Source: Stenogyne calaminthoides (taxonomy: Eukaryota; Streptophyta; Magnoliopsida; Lamiales; Lamiaceae). Taken from it: a stretch of 64,000 nt of DNA. Location of the stretch: the NCBI GenBank assembly GCA_037126765.1, contig JBBCBC010000053.1, positions 124,001 through 188,000 of the forward strand, read 5' to 3'. Below are positions 11,988 to 22,455 of the stretch, piece after piece. Position numbers and translations under genes: made by a program. How positions within the stretch are numbered: position 1 is the stretch's first letter; each line of letters opens with the position of its first letter. The notes below the pieces were generated by a model that saw only the letters and a program-made list of their open reading frames with translations, was not told the DNA's origin and ran no database searches.

Positions 11988-13208
11988 TTTGTGCATAACA
12001 ATAATAATTTGAATTAATGACTCTCCATTACAAAGTTTCTAACAAAAATACTCTAAGATACAAAGTATCTTTAAAGTGACTCTAAGATACAAATTGTACA
12101 AAAAAATACCATTATCTCATTTTTGTATGTATTCATAATTTTATTTTTTTGTCTTGACCAAGTACACATTTTGGGAAAGTACATACTCCCTCCGTCCCAA
12201 CATTACTTGAACACTTGCCTTATTTGGACGTCCCAACATTACTTTAACACTCCCAAAATGGTAACAAATATAATATTAATACACTCACAACACCCTTATT
12301 TTATTTAATTCAAACCCTGTTGGGATATTTTAGTTTTGATGAATTATGCCAAAACATTATCAACCTGTATTATTGAAGCTGATTTACAGATAACAGGTTG
12401 AGGGGGAACGAGAGAACAAATTGAGGGGGAACTCACGAAATCAGTCAAAGATGATCGAGATCGGGGCGAGGTCATAGATGACAGACCGATCGAGATCGAT
12501 GAGTAAAGATGAGTTCGAGTTAACGATGATGAGCCGCGGCAAAATCAGAAGAGAAGAAAAGCTAAGCCAGCCGATCAGAAGATCAGATGATCAGAAGATC
12601 AGTCGAGCTGATCAGAAAGAAACTGACCAGAAGATCAGAAGAGAAGGTTGCAGATCAGAAAAGGAGCAGATGAGGCTGATCGAGATCAGACGTGATCGAG
12701 ATCAGATATAAAGATGAGCAGATGATCAAGATCAGACGTGATTGAGATCAAATGTGCTAAACTGATATGCTAAACCTAATGAACTGACCTGATGCTATCC
12801 TGAGTTGTTGATCTGAAGATATGTTGATCTCGATCGGTCGGTGATCGGATCGAGCAAAGAAGGAATCGGATAGCTTTGAGTTAAAGTAACACGAAGGTCG
12901 GGGATGTACGATTCAGAGGCCCGAACTCGGTCGGCTGAGTGTCATTAGCTGATCGACGACAAGGTCTGGCAAGAGAAGTCGGTGAAGGCTCGGATAGACT
13001 GAAGGCTCACCCGGACTGAAGGCTCGAAGACGGACTGAAGGCTCGGATAGAGGCGAAGACTCGGTATGTCTCTGAAGACACCGAGGCTCGAGAGATCTGA
13101 ATGGTTCCAAAGGCGAGGAATCTGAGGAATATAGCCGTTGAATCAGCTGACGTGGACCAATGAGAGGAAGACAACCAGCCTGGAAAAGCTGCAGAACCTA
13201 CAGAGAAT

Positions 13209-13267
13209 AGTATGGATTTGAATGTGATTCTCTCCAACGGTAACATTCAAATCCACACTATAAATAC
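13209..13267 (+). promoter_or_regulatory. LTR promoter: dyad plus TATA box
   Basis: Two 17-nt arms (13209-13225 and 13243-13259, one mismatch) form an inverted repeat around a 17-nt loop and run straight into the TATA box ACTATAAATAC (13257-13267). The same arrangement recurs in every LTR copy of this family in the window (near 15.1, 17.0, 51.5, 53.35 kb, and inverted near 53.98 kb). Its position suggests a binding site or a structured element of the U3/R boundary. Confidence 0.6.
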
Positions 13268-13557
13268 AAGTTCTTCCTTCATTATCAGGAGTGGAAGTGG
13301 AAAGCGGAAATGAGAAGATAGCAACGATGCTACAGAGCCAAAGAGAGTTAAGCTTTCCCACCCTAGAACACAAGTCTATAGATATACAAATATATTCAAA
13401 GAGTGTTCTAGAACCCAACCTAAGCAACCCACGATGTATCTTAAGCTTAGAGAGATTTTCCCAACCTTAGCATTGGGGCTAAATCATTGTAAGGGAAAAT
13501 CTCACCATAGTTGGAGACAACACCAAATCCAAACCCCATGGTGAAGTGAGGTAGTTG

Positions 13558-13745
13558 TTAGGCAATCCCGTAGAGGGTGATAAGTCCCGTTGGAGTGTGA
13601 ACTCGTTAAACATCTGTAGGCGATCCCGTGGAGGGTGATAAGTCCCGAGGCGAACCCGAGAGAGGGTTATAAGTCCAGTTCGAGTGTGAACTCGTTAAAC
13701 ATCTATAGGCAATCCCGTGGAGGGTGAAAAGTCCCGTTGAAGGAA
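13558..13745 (+). repeat. Tandem repeat inside LTR
   Basis: Three units of roughly 60 bp built from AGGCAATCCCGTGGAGGG, TGATAAGTCCCG and GTGTGAACTCGTTAAACATC. The same cluster is present in LTR copies 2 and 3 (about 15437-15613 and 17329-17515), and in shorter form near 51850-51930 and 53490-53560. Copy-number change in this block explains part of the LTR length differences. Confidence 0.75.
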
Positions 13746-13984
13746 TTTCCCTAGAGAGGGAGAGTGGATGTAGGACTGGTTGTCCGAACCACTATATATT
13801 CTTTGTGTTGTTTTCTTGCTTTTATGTTTACTTGTCATATGCAATGGTTATAAGCAAAACACAACACATGAGCTTAAAAACATAAAAATTGGAAACACTC
13901 GCCCTACCCCCGCTTTTTATATGCATCGCTTTTAAAATGTTTTGCTTCCGCACGCGCAAAATGGGTTTTCCACCGGGACCATCA

Positions 13985-14216
13985 ATTGGTATCAGACCAG
14001 GAACTCAACAGATCACTATCTTCAAAGTGATCGCCTGAGCAGATCTATTTTTTTAAAACCTGTCTCTGATCTGATACCATCAATTGGTATCAGAGCGGGA
14101 GTTCAAAAGATCACTTTTAATGTGATCACCTGAACTGATCTTTTTAAAAGAAAACTTGTTTCTTTAAAAATGCATATATTTTAATGTTTTGGCGTCATTA
14201 TCAAAAAGGGGGAAAT
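13985..14216 (+). other. Internal domain 1: duplicated PBS leader and PPT
   Basis: It starts at the LTR end with ATTGGTATCAGA, complementary to the 3' end of plant initiator-Met tRNA. About 100 bp later the junction CATCAATTGGTATCAGAGC appears again, and the leader after it (GATCAC...GTGATC..CTGA..GATCT) repeats the first leader imperfectly. TCTGATACCA (14070-14079) just before the second PBS is its inverted complement. The domain ends in the polypurine tract AAAAAGGGGGAAA at 14203-14215. No coding sequence. Confidence 0.8.
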
Positions 14217-15857
14217 TGTTGGGATATTTTAGTTTTGATGAATTATGCCAAAACATTATCAACCTGTATTATTGAAGCTGATTTACAGATAACAGGTTGA
14301 GGGGGAACGAGAGAACAAATTGAAGGGGAACTCACGAAATCAGTCATAGATGATCGAGATCGACGAGGTCATGACGATTTAGACCGATCGAGATCGAATG
14401 AGTAAAGATGAGTTCGAGTTAATGATGAAAAAGGCAAAAATCGTAAGAGAAGAAAAGCTAAGCTACCGATCGTAAGATCGGTCGAAGTGATTAGAAAAAA
14501 CCCGACGTAAGATTAGAAGAGAAGGTTGCAGATCAAAAAAGGAGCAGATGAGGCTGATCGAGATCAGACGTGATCGAGATCAGATATAAAGATGAGCAGA
14601 TGATCAAGATCAGACGTGATTGAGATCAAATGTGCTAAACTGATATGCTAAACCTAATGAATGGACTGATGTTATCCTGAGTTGTTGATCTGAAGATATG
14701 TTGATCTGATCACGAAAGTGATCGATCGGCAGAGAAGAAATCGAGAGCTTTGAGTTAAAGTAACCGAAGGTCGGGATGTGCGAATCAGAGAATCGAACTC
14801 GGTCGGCTGAGTGTCAAGATGCCCGATCGCATAAGGTCTGCTTGAAGAGAAGTCGGTGAAGGCTCGGGATAGACTGAAGGCTCGAGATGGACTCGAAGGC
14901 TCGCATGGACTGAAGGCTCGGATAGAGAATCAAGACTCAAGTATGTCTCTCAAGACACCGAGGCTCAGAGATCATGAATGGTTCCAAGGCGAGGAATCGA
15001 GGAATATAGCCGATTGAATCACCGACGTGGACCAATGAGAGGAAGACAACCGACTGGAAAAGTCGCAGAATCCATGAGAGAATAGTATGGATTTGAATGT
15101 GATTCTCTCCAACGGTAACATTCAAATCCACACTATAAATACAAGTTCTTCCTTCATTATCGTGAGTGGAAGTGGAAAGCGGAAATGAGAAGATAGCAAC
15201 GATGCTCTGAGCCAAAAGAGAGTTAGTTTTTCCCCCTAGAACACAAGTCTATAGATATACAAATATATTCAAAGAGTGTTCTAGAACCCAACCTAAGCAA
15301 CCCACGATGTATCTTAAGCTTAGAGAGATTTTCCCAACCTTAGCATTGAGGCTAAATCATTGTAAGGGAAAATCTCACCATAGTTGGAGACAACACCAAA
15401 TCCAAAACCCCATGGTGAAGTGCCGAGGTAGTTGTTAGGCAATCCTGAGGGTGATAAGTCTCGTTGGAGTGTGAACTCGTTAAACATCTGTAGGCGATCC
15501 CGTGGAGGGTGATAAGTCCCGAGGCGAAACCGAGAGAGGGTTATAAGTCCAGTTCGAGTGTGAACTCGTTAAACATCTATAGGCAATCCCGTGGAGGGTG
15601 ATAAGTCCCGTTGAAGGAATTTCCCTAGAGAGGAGAGTGGATGTAGGACCGGGTTGTCCCAACCACTATATATTCTTTGTGTTGTTTATCGCTTTATGTT
15701 TACTTGTCATATGCATCGGTTATAAGCAAAAACACAACACATGAGCTTAAAAACGCAAAAATTGGAAACACTCTGCCCTCACCCCTGTTTTATATGCATC
15801 GCTTTTAAAATGTTTTGCTTCCGCACGCGCAAAATGGGTTTTCCACCTGGACCATCA
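14217..15857 (+). repeat. LTR copy 2
   Basis: 1641 bp, same ends as copy 1. It differs most in the GATC-rich U3, where CAG/CTG-containing phrases of copy 1 are altered or shortened, and in a few unit losses in the tandem repeat (about 15437-15613). TATA box near 15133. Confidence 0.9.
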
Positions 15858-16089
15858 ATTGGTATCAGAGCAGGTACTCAACAGATCACTATCTTCAAAG
15901 TGATCGCCTGAGCAGATCTATTATTTTAAAACCTGTCTCTGATCTGATACCATCAATTGGTATCAGAGCGGGAGTTCAAAAGATCACTTTTAATGTGATC
16001 ACCTGAACTGATCTTTTTAAAAGAAAACTTGTTTCTTTAAAAATGCATATATTTTAATGTTTTGGCGTCATTATCAAAAAGGGGGAAAT
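15858..16089 (+). other. Internal domain 2
   Basis: Nearly identical to internal domain 1, including both PBS copies (15860 and 15958), the inverted TCTGATACCA arm (15943-15952) and the polypurine tract before 16090. This supports origin of the array by recombination or tandem duplication of one element. Confidence 0.85.
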
Positions 16090-17752
16090 TGTTGGGATAT
16101 TTTAGTTTTGATGAATTATGCCAAAACATTATCAACTGTATTATTATTGAAGCTGATTTACAGATAACAGGTTGAGGGGGAACGAGAGAACAAATTGAGG
16201 GGAACTCACGAAATCACCAAAGATGATCGAGATCGACGAGGTCATAGATTGAGACCCATCGAGATCGAATGAGTAAAGATGAGTTCGAGTTAATCGATGA
16301 GCAGGCAAAATCGGAGAGAAGAAAAAGCTAAGCCACCGATGAAGATCGGATGATCGGAAGATCGGTCGAGCCGATCGTAAAGAAACCGACGAGGAAGATC
16401 GTAAGAGAAGGTTCGGATCGGAAAAGGAGCGGATGATGAGGCCGACGAGATCGCGTGATCGAGATCGGATATAAAGATGAGCAGGATGATCAAGATCAGA
16501 CGTGATTGAGATCAAATGTGCTAAACTGATATGCTAAACCTAATGAACTGACCTGATGCTATCCTGAGTTGTTGATCTGAAGATATGTTGATCGATCGGT
16601 CGAAATGATCGGATCGTGCAAAGAAGAAATCGAGATAACCGAGTTAAAGTAACTGAAGGTCGGGATGTCGAATTCAGAGAACGGAACTCGGTCGGCTGAG
16701 TGTCGGTATCCGATCGAATGATAAGGTCCGGCCAAGAGAAGTCACCAAGGCTCAGATAGACCAAGGCTCGAGACAGACTGAAGGCTCGAACGGACCAAGG
16801 CTCAGATAGAGAATCAAGACTCAAAGATGTCTCTGAAGACACCGAGGCTCGAGAGATCCTGAATGGTTCCAAGGCGAGGAACTGAGGAATATAGCCGCTG
16901 AATGAATCGGTGGACGTGGACCAATGAGAGGAAGACAACCAGACTGGAAAAGCTGCAGAACCTACAGAGAATAGTATGGATTTGAATGTGATTCTCTCCA
17001 ACGGTAACATTCAAATCCACACTATAAATACAAGTTCTTCCTTCATTATCAGGAGTGGAAGTGGAAAGCGGAAATGAGAAGATAGCAACGATGCTTTCTG
17101 AGCCAAAAAGAGAGTTAAGTTTTTCCCACCCTAGAACACAAGTCTATAGATATACAAATATATTCAAAGAGTGTTCTAGAACCCAACCTAAGCAACCCAC
17201 GATGTATCTTAAGCTTAGAGAGATTTTCCCAACCTTAGCATTGGGGCTAAATCATTGTAAGGGAAAATCTCACCATAGTTGGAGACAACACCAAATCCAA
17301 ACCCCATGGTGAAGTGAGGTAGTTGTTAGGCAATCCCGTAGAGGGTGATAAGTCCCGTTGGAGTGTGAACTCGTTAAACATCTGTAGGCGATCCCGTGGA
17401 GGGTGATAAGTCCCGAGGCGAACCCGAGAGAGGGTTATAAGTCCGATTAGAGTGTGAACTCGTTAAACATCTATAAGCAATCCCGTGGAGGGTGATAAGT
17501 CCGATTGAAGGAATTTCCCTAGAGAGGGAGAATGGATGTAGACTGGTTGTCCAAACCACTATATATTCTTTGTGTTGTTTCTTCTTTTTATGTTTACTTG
17601 TCATATGCATCGGTTATAAGCAAAACACAACACATGAGCTTAAAACGCATAAAAATTGGAAACACTCACTTTCACTTTGTTTTTATATGCATCGCTTTTT
17701 AAAATGATTTGCTTCCGCACACATAAAAATGGGTTTTCCACCGGGACCATCA
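16090..17752 (+). repeat. LTR copy 3
   Basis: 1663 bp. It ends ACCATCA and is followed by the target duplication AACCC rather than a PBS, so it is the true right end of the insertion. The U3 again differs from copy 1 mainly at ATCAG/CTGAT positions (ATCGG, ATCGT, CCGAT). TATA box near 17022. Confidence 0.9.
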
Positions 17753-18499
17753 AACCCACTAAAAATCACTTTACTTGGTTTGCGTGTCATTTTCAGTGTT
17801 CAAATCATCTTGGGACGGAGGGAGTATTATTTTGGGAAAGTGCAGATTCGAAATACAAATTTTATAAAATCTGAAATTTAAATTAAATTATATAAAAATT
17901 TGCAACTAATAAAAAGTGGAATAAAAAAGACGAAAGTGCAGAAAATTAAAAAAAAAATGCACTCCAAAATTGGCCTAATAGTGCAAAAAATTAAAAAAAA
18001 ATTGCACTCCAAAATGCGTCAGAAGTGTAGAAAATGTGTCAAGTCAAAAAATGACCTAAGGACAACTTAGACCTTTTAACCATATTTTTGTAGCTTAGAG
18101 ACAATAAAATTACTTTGTACCTTAGAGTCACTTAAGGAGTGACTTTGTACCTTAAAGTTTTATGCATAATATTAATAGTTTTTATACATAACAGTGATAC
18201 TAAAAAATTCGAATTTACGGTAAATTTGGATTCACACAAATTTTTGTGATCTAAATAAACCGCAAGGACATGTCGAGGTCTTGCCCTCATGCATAAATAA
18301 AACATCTATGTAAGATCTAGTTAATTAATCTATTATTGCAACAATTAATAAAATATTACTCTAATTAATACAACAAGGTAACCTAGTCAATCTAATATAC
18401 ATACACATCACTCACGCCATCCACATACACAAGACACAACGCCATGCAAACACCACATGCTATACACGCGCACCTAATTAAAATATAGTCTGACACAAT

Positions 18500-18690
18500 A
18501 ATTAATGTGCAAGCTCGATTAAGCTCGTGAGGCTCTCGAGCTGAGTATTTATGAGCTCAAACTCGAACTCGATAGCTACTCAAGTAGCTCGAACTCGACT
18601 CGATTATGCTCAAGTCAATTTCGATCTTTTTACGAGTCGAGCACGAGCATGTCGCGAGCCGGCTTGACGCACTTACACCCCTATTTGAAC
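18500..18690. mobile_element. hAT-like terminus, truncated
   Basis: A stretch filled with GCTCGA, ACTCGA and GAGCTC motifs in both orientations ends at GCACTTACACCCCT (18670-18684). Read on the minus strand this gives AGGGGTGTAAGTGC followed by GAGC-rich subterminal repeats, the usual look of a plant hAT element end. No opposite terminus was found. Confidence 0.5.
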
Positions 18691-20215
18691 CCTTCTTCTA
18701 AGCACATGACTATTACTATATTTTTTTGCGCTACAAACTAATAGTTACATACTTATGATCAATGTATTCATATCAAACGTAGTTTATTAAAGAAAAGTTC
18801 AACTGCTCTAAAGCTATAATTGTCCGTCTTGATAAATTGACTTCGACTTTTTCCTTTTTGTTTCAGATCCCAAAAGAAAGCATAAATAGTACTATAGTTG
18901 TTGTTGTGTTAAATAAACTTGTTTCTCTTTGCTTTGTAAAGAATTTACCTTTTTCCCCATAAAAAGATAGTTTCTCGTTTTCTTTTTTACCTTTCTTGAA
19001 AAGTAAAAAATTGGATCCCCCATTACGTGAAGCCCACTTAAAAAGCTATTTTTACTAATCTAAATTATACACTCTTTGCAGAAATTGTCCAAAACATCCG
19101 CTTTAAGATGCTGCAAAAAATAATTTTTAAAAACAAAATATAAATTATAGTAATTTTTTTAGTGGATACAAAAAAAATAGCAGAGAAGACAAGATGGAAT
19201 AAAAATCAAGGAATTCTGTGCCAGTCAACACTTTCACTGAATTCCATTTCATTTTTTTAGTATATTCAACATTTTTATTTTTATTTTCTCTTTTTGTTCT
19301 TTTGTAATTGGTTTTCATAACTGAAGTGTTTTTGAACCTAAATGACGAGTAAATTAGTCACAGCAATCGCGACAGCTAGGAAAAATATGAAAAAAGTTTC
19401 ATTCGATCACATTTAATATGTTTGCTTAATTATTGTAATTAAGAATTAACTAAAGAAAAAAATAATAAAAAATGTGATTATATTAGCTAAAAATCTCAAC
19501 CTACATTAGGCCTCATGGATGGAATTTCGCTTTGATTTTGAGTAGAATTCGATCTATCAATTAAGTAATCAAGTTAAAGACTTATCATTAAAAAAAAAAA
19601 TCAACTTAGAGGAAGCCTGCCAATATTCTTGGGGTTTATTTAATTTACACAACAATGATTTGAAGAACTAAAGCATATATATATAATATGTCACATTACG
19701 TTTCACTCCTATAACAGATTACACTGTCCAATTTGTTAACCTGAAATTTACTCAAAATTTAAAACCAAATATAGCCCACTGCAAAATTGAATACATGTCA
19801 TCCTATATATTCAAGATACCAGAGTTATTCCCTCTGAACTATTTTAACTGTCGTACAATTGGAAAATTTTCATCCCAATGTAATTGTCATTTTACACTAT
19901 TTAAAAAAATTAATGAGCATTTTTTTAATTCTATCCCTCTACTTAACAATGATTGCATATGTTAATATATATGAAAACATATTAAAGGGCCATAAGATCA
20001 CATTGCACGTATAATTTAGGATGAGTTTATAAATAATCTAATATAAAAATAAAATTTATTAGTGTCATAAATCTGTAATCGTTTTTTTATTAGTCAAGAG
20101 AATATTTCTTTTCCCAACTCTATAATTTCTTCATCCTTTCATTATTTTAGTCTGTATCATTATATATATATCTTGTACCACAATTCAATTAACCTCTTAC
20201 CATTATCATTTAAAC
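18691..20215. other. AT-rich intergenic DNA, no gene seen
   Basis: No coding region was recognised. Poly-A/T tracts and short TA runs only. Confidence 0.5.
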
Positions 20216-20660
20216 TAGTGTTTTCATAATCGGATCGGCGATCAAACCGGACTGGACACCGATTGACGGTTCAATCGGTTGGACCGGTCGATCCGGCGGT
20301 CCAACCGTTAAAATGATCTCTATATTAAAAACTAAAATAAATATACACTTATAAAACTTTAAAATGATAATTTATTAGTTTCATATTGGAAATAACCACA
20401 ATAAAATCATAAACAATATCATACAATACAATTTAAAATACTAAAATTTAAAATACAAATGATATAAATTAGGATTAAGTTTTAAATTAAAAAATCTTTA
20501 AAAAATTAAAAAATCGGTTCTATCTGGTTCAACCGGTATTGATCGATTTTTCCGGTTCTGACAGGTTTTTTCCGGTTCAACAGTAAAAATAATTTTTTGA
20601 GGATAATTGAACTGGTTTCATGGCAGGTTTAGGTTCGAATTTGGCTCAAAAAAACACTTG
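20216..20660. mobile_element. Probable hAT-like MITE with CCGGTT-rich ends
   Basis: The left side begins TAGTGTTTTCATAATCGG and is followed by clustered CGGTT/AACCG motifs. The right side (20510-20590) repeats CCGGTT motifs and ends AAAAAACACTTG, so AGTGTTTT is shared as an inverted tip. The interior is AT-rich and non-coding. No exact 8-bp target duplication was identified, so the boundaries are approximate. Confidence 0.45.
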
Positions 20661-20664
20661 ATTT

Positions 20665-20905
20665 CAACCCGTACCACTATTAAATTAACCAACAATTATT
20701 TCAACCTCGTACCGCTATCACTTTAGTTCGTACCACTATTAAATTAACCTCGTACCACCCTTATTTCAATCCTGTACCACCATTATTTCAGCCCGTACCA
20801 CAATTTAATTCAACTCGTACCAATTATTTTTAAGTTTAAACCACAATTTAACGAATTTCATACTACAATATATTAACCTCATACCACCATTTAAGGAAAG
20901 TCGAT
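20665..20905. repeat. Degenerate ~22-bp tandem repeat
   Basis: About ten imperfect units of the type CGTACCACTATTAAATTAACC / CGTACCACCATTATTTCAAC follow one another. Spacing is roughly 20-25 bp and unit identity is modest, so the array is old. Confidence 0.7.
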
Positions 20906-21255
20906 CACCATTTATTTTAATTTTTTTTGTTTGCTTCATTAAGGGTATAATGGTCCAAAAAATTTATTCTTGGCTAAAAAAAGAATTAAACTAAAAACTT
21001 AAATGAGAATGGACTAAAAATTGTGATTTTCTCTATGATAATTTATTATTGTTATTTCATAACTTTCTTAATCCTCTTTTAAGGTCAATTATTAAAGTGG
21101 ATTGGACGAAATACGATTTTTTTGGAATGAGATCACCTATTTCATAATTGATATTCCACTTTATATTTTATAATATAGATGGATGACACGTGGAATAATA
21201 AAAAATATCAAACAAACTACCATACACTGGATCCATGCGTTAAAAAAAAATTGAA

Positions 21256-21748
21256 GAGTTTGAATCACAAATAGTCCCATAACTTTGGCCTCAATAAATG
21301 TAGTCCCACAGTTTTTTTTATCGTCGATTTAGTCCAATAACTTTAATAATGTCCAATTTTAGTCTCAAATCGTTTGAAACAACATCTTTTTGCCCTTTTT
21401 ATTTGGGGTTTTCCGACGATGTTGTGACTTGACCATCACGTCTCAATCACGTGTACTTTTAAGTGTATTTGACTAATTCATGCCGTCAGTTCTGTTTTAA
21501 TTTTAAGTTTAAAATTTTAATTTTATATGCCTGAAATTCCAGCTGTTAAAAAAAAATACACGTGGCAATCCAGTCACAGCATCTGTCAAAAAGCCCCAAA
21601 TAAAAACGGCAAAACGACGTTGTTCAGGTCGATTTGGGACTAAAATTGGACATTGTCAAAGTTATTGGGACTAAATCAATGACAAAAAAACTTATGAGAC
21701 TAAATCTATTTGAGACCAAAGTTATGAGACCATTTGTGATTCAAACTC
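21256..21748. mobile_element. Mutator-like inverted-repeat MITE
   Basis: The left end GAGTTTGAATCACAAATAG and the inverted right end GAGTTTGAATCACAAATGG match. Complementarity continues inward for about 150 bp (CCCATAACTTTGGCCTCAA, GTCCAATTTTAGTC, GCCGTTTTT-like blocks). The centre is not coding. The 9-bp flanks do not match clearly, so the Mutator assignment rests on TIR length and style. Confidence 0.7.
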
Positions 21749-21861
21749 AATCGATGAAATACCAATGAAATACAAAAAAAGTGGAGCAGGGAGAATAGAA
21801 CCGCAATTTCTTGCATTCTTCCAATTAATCAATCCTCGTAATTTAAATGGAAAATTATTAT

Positions 21862-22452
21862 GGAATTAAATTTTTTGTAGTCCTGTAACTTTTTATCGTT
21901 TTGAAATTGGTCCCGATTGTTTTGATTTTTTAATTTTGGTCCTGTAAGTTTCTTAAAATTTTGAAATTGGTCCTTTTCACCTTTTGGTAAACACAACATA
22001 TGTAATTATTTTATTTTTCTCTTTAATTTTGAAGCGTCATTTGAACTTTTTTAATCCTAATAATTTTGGACGGGTTTTAGGTCGGGTTTAAAACAATTTG
22101 TATATTAAAAGACAAAGCTTAACCAAAGTCGATTCTTTGGGTCTAAAATCGACCCAAAAAAAAAATTAAATCAATAAACGCAAAAAAACCACTCTCCTTC
22201 CTAAAAAAGTACGAAAAAAAATCTCGACATAAATTATTTGGATTAAAAAAATTTAGGTGGCATTTCGAAATTAACGAAAAAAATAAAATAATTATATAGG
22301 TGGCGATTACCTGTTCGGTGACCTGCTACAACAGGTTAAAAGACCAATTTCAAAATTTTTGATAACTTACATGACCAAAATCAAAAAGTCAAAACAATCG
22401 GGACCAATTTCAAAACGAAGCAAAGTTACATGACTACAAAAAATTTAATCCC
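21862..22452. mobile_element. Mutator-like inverted-repeat MITE abutting a Stowaway
   Basis: Long inverted arms: GAATTAAATTTTTTGTAG with GTCCTGTAAC on the left matches GGATTAAATTTTTTGTAG with GTCATGTAAC inverted on the right. Then TTTGAAATTGGTCCCGATTG and later TTTTGAAATTGGTC are shared, about 115 bp per arm. No coding. Its right end lies 3 bp from the next Stowaway. Confidence 0.75.
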
Positions 22453-22455
22453 TAT

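Larger units (their letters stand above)
12318..13984 (+). repeat. LTR copy 1
   Basis: TG...CA bounded, 1667 bp. U3 is extremely rich in GATC/TCGATC motifs (about 12440-12760). The TATA box lies at 13257-13267. A tandem repeat in the transcribed part carries GAGGGTGATAAGTCCCG (13558-13745). Starts with TGTTGGGA directly after the target duplication. Confidence 0.9.
12318..17752 (+). mobile_element. Non-autonomous LTR array: LTR-int-LTR-int-LTR
   Basis: Three LTRs (12318-13984, 14217-15857, 16090-17752) alternate with two 232-bp internal domains (13985-14216, 15858-16089). The single 5-bp flank AACCC (12313-12317 and 17753-17757) encloses the whole array. LTRs begin TGTTGGGATATTTTAG and end ACCATCA. 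The internal domains carry an initiator-Met PBS and a purine tract but no gag or pol. The purine tract followed by TTGTTGGG resembles SIRE/Maximus copia elements, so these are probably parasitic derivatives. The array likely arose by unequal recombination between LTRs. Confidence 0.9.
12184..17826. mobile_element. Stowaway MITE interrupted by an LTR array
   Basis: The left end TACTCCCTCCGTCCCA and right end TGGGACGGAGGGAGTA are perfect inverted Stowaway termini with TA flanks. Without the 12318-17752 insertion and its duplicated AACCC, the element is only about 200 bp. The phrase ATTTTGGGAAAGT lies just outside both ends, so the host site already carried a short repeat or was partly duplicated. 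Confidence 0.8.
11988..18195. mobile_element. Outer inverted-repeat element split by nested insertions
   Basis: The left arm (about 11988-12100) contains CTCTAAGATACAAAGT and GACTCTAAGATACAAA. The right arm (about 18085-18195) contains the reverse complements ACTTTGTACCTTAGAGTC and TTTGTAGCTTAGAGAC, with GTGCATAA / TTATGCAT at the outer sides. This is consistent with a foldback or Mutator-like MITE holding the Stowaway and LTR array below. The match is imperfect and no target duplication was found. Confidence 0.4.

Noticed and set aside
12478..12711. 77-aa charged frame in the first LTR (and similar frames in other copies)
   Set aside because: It arises from GATC-rich repeats, is not conserved between LTR copies, and lies upstream of the LTR TATA box.
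12318..17752. Cassandra-like TRIM with 5S rRNA promoter
   Set aside because: LTRs are far too long and I see no 5S A box/C box arrangement; the TATA box is of pol II type.
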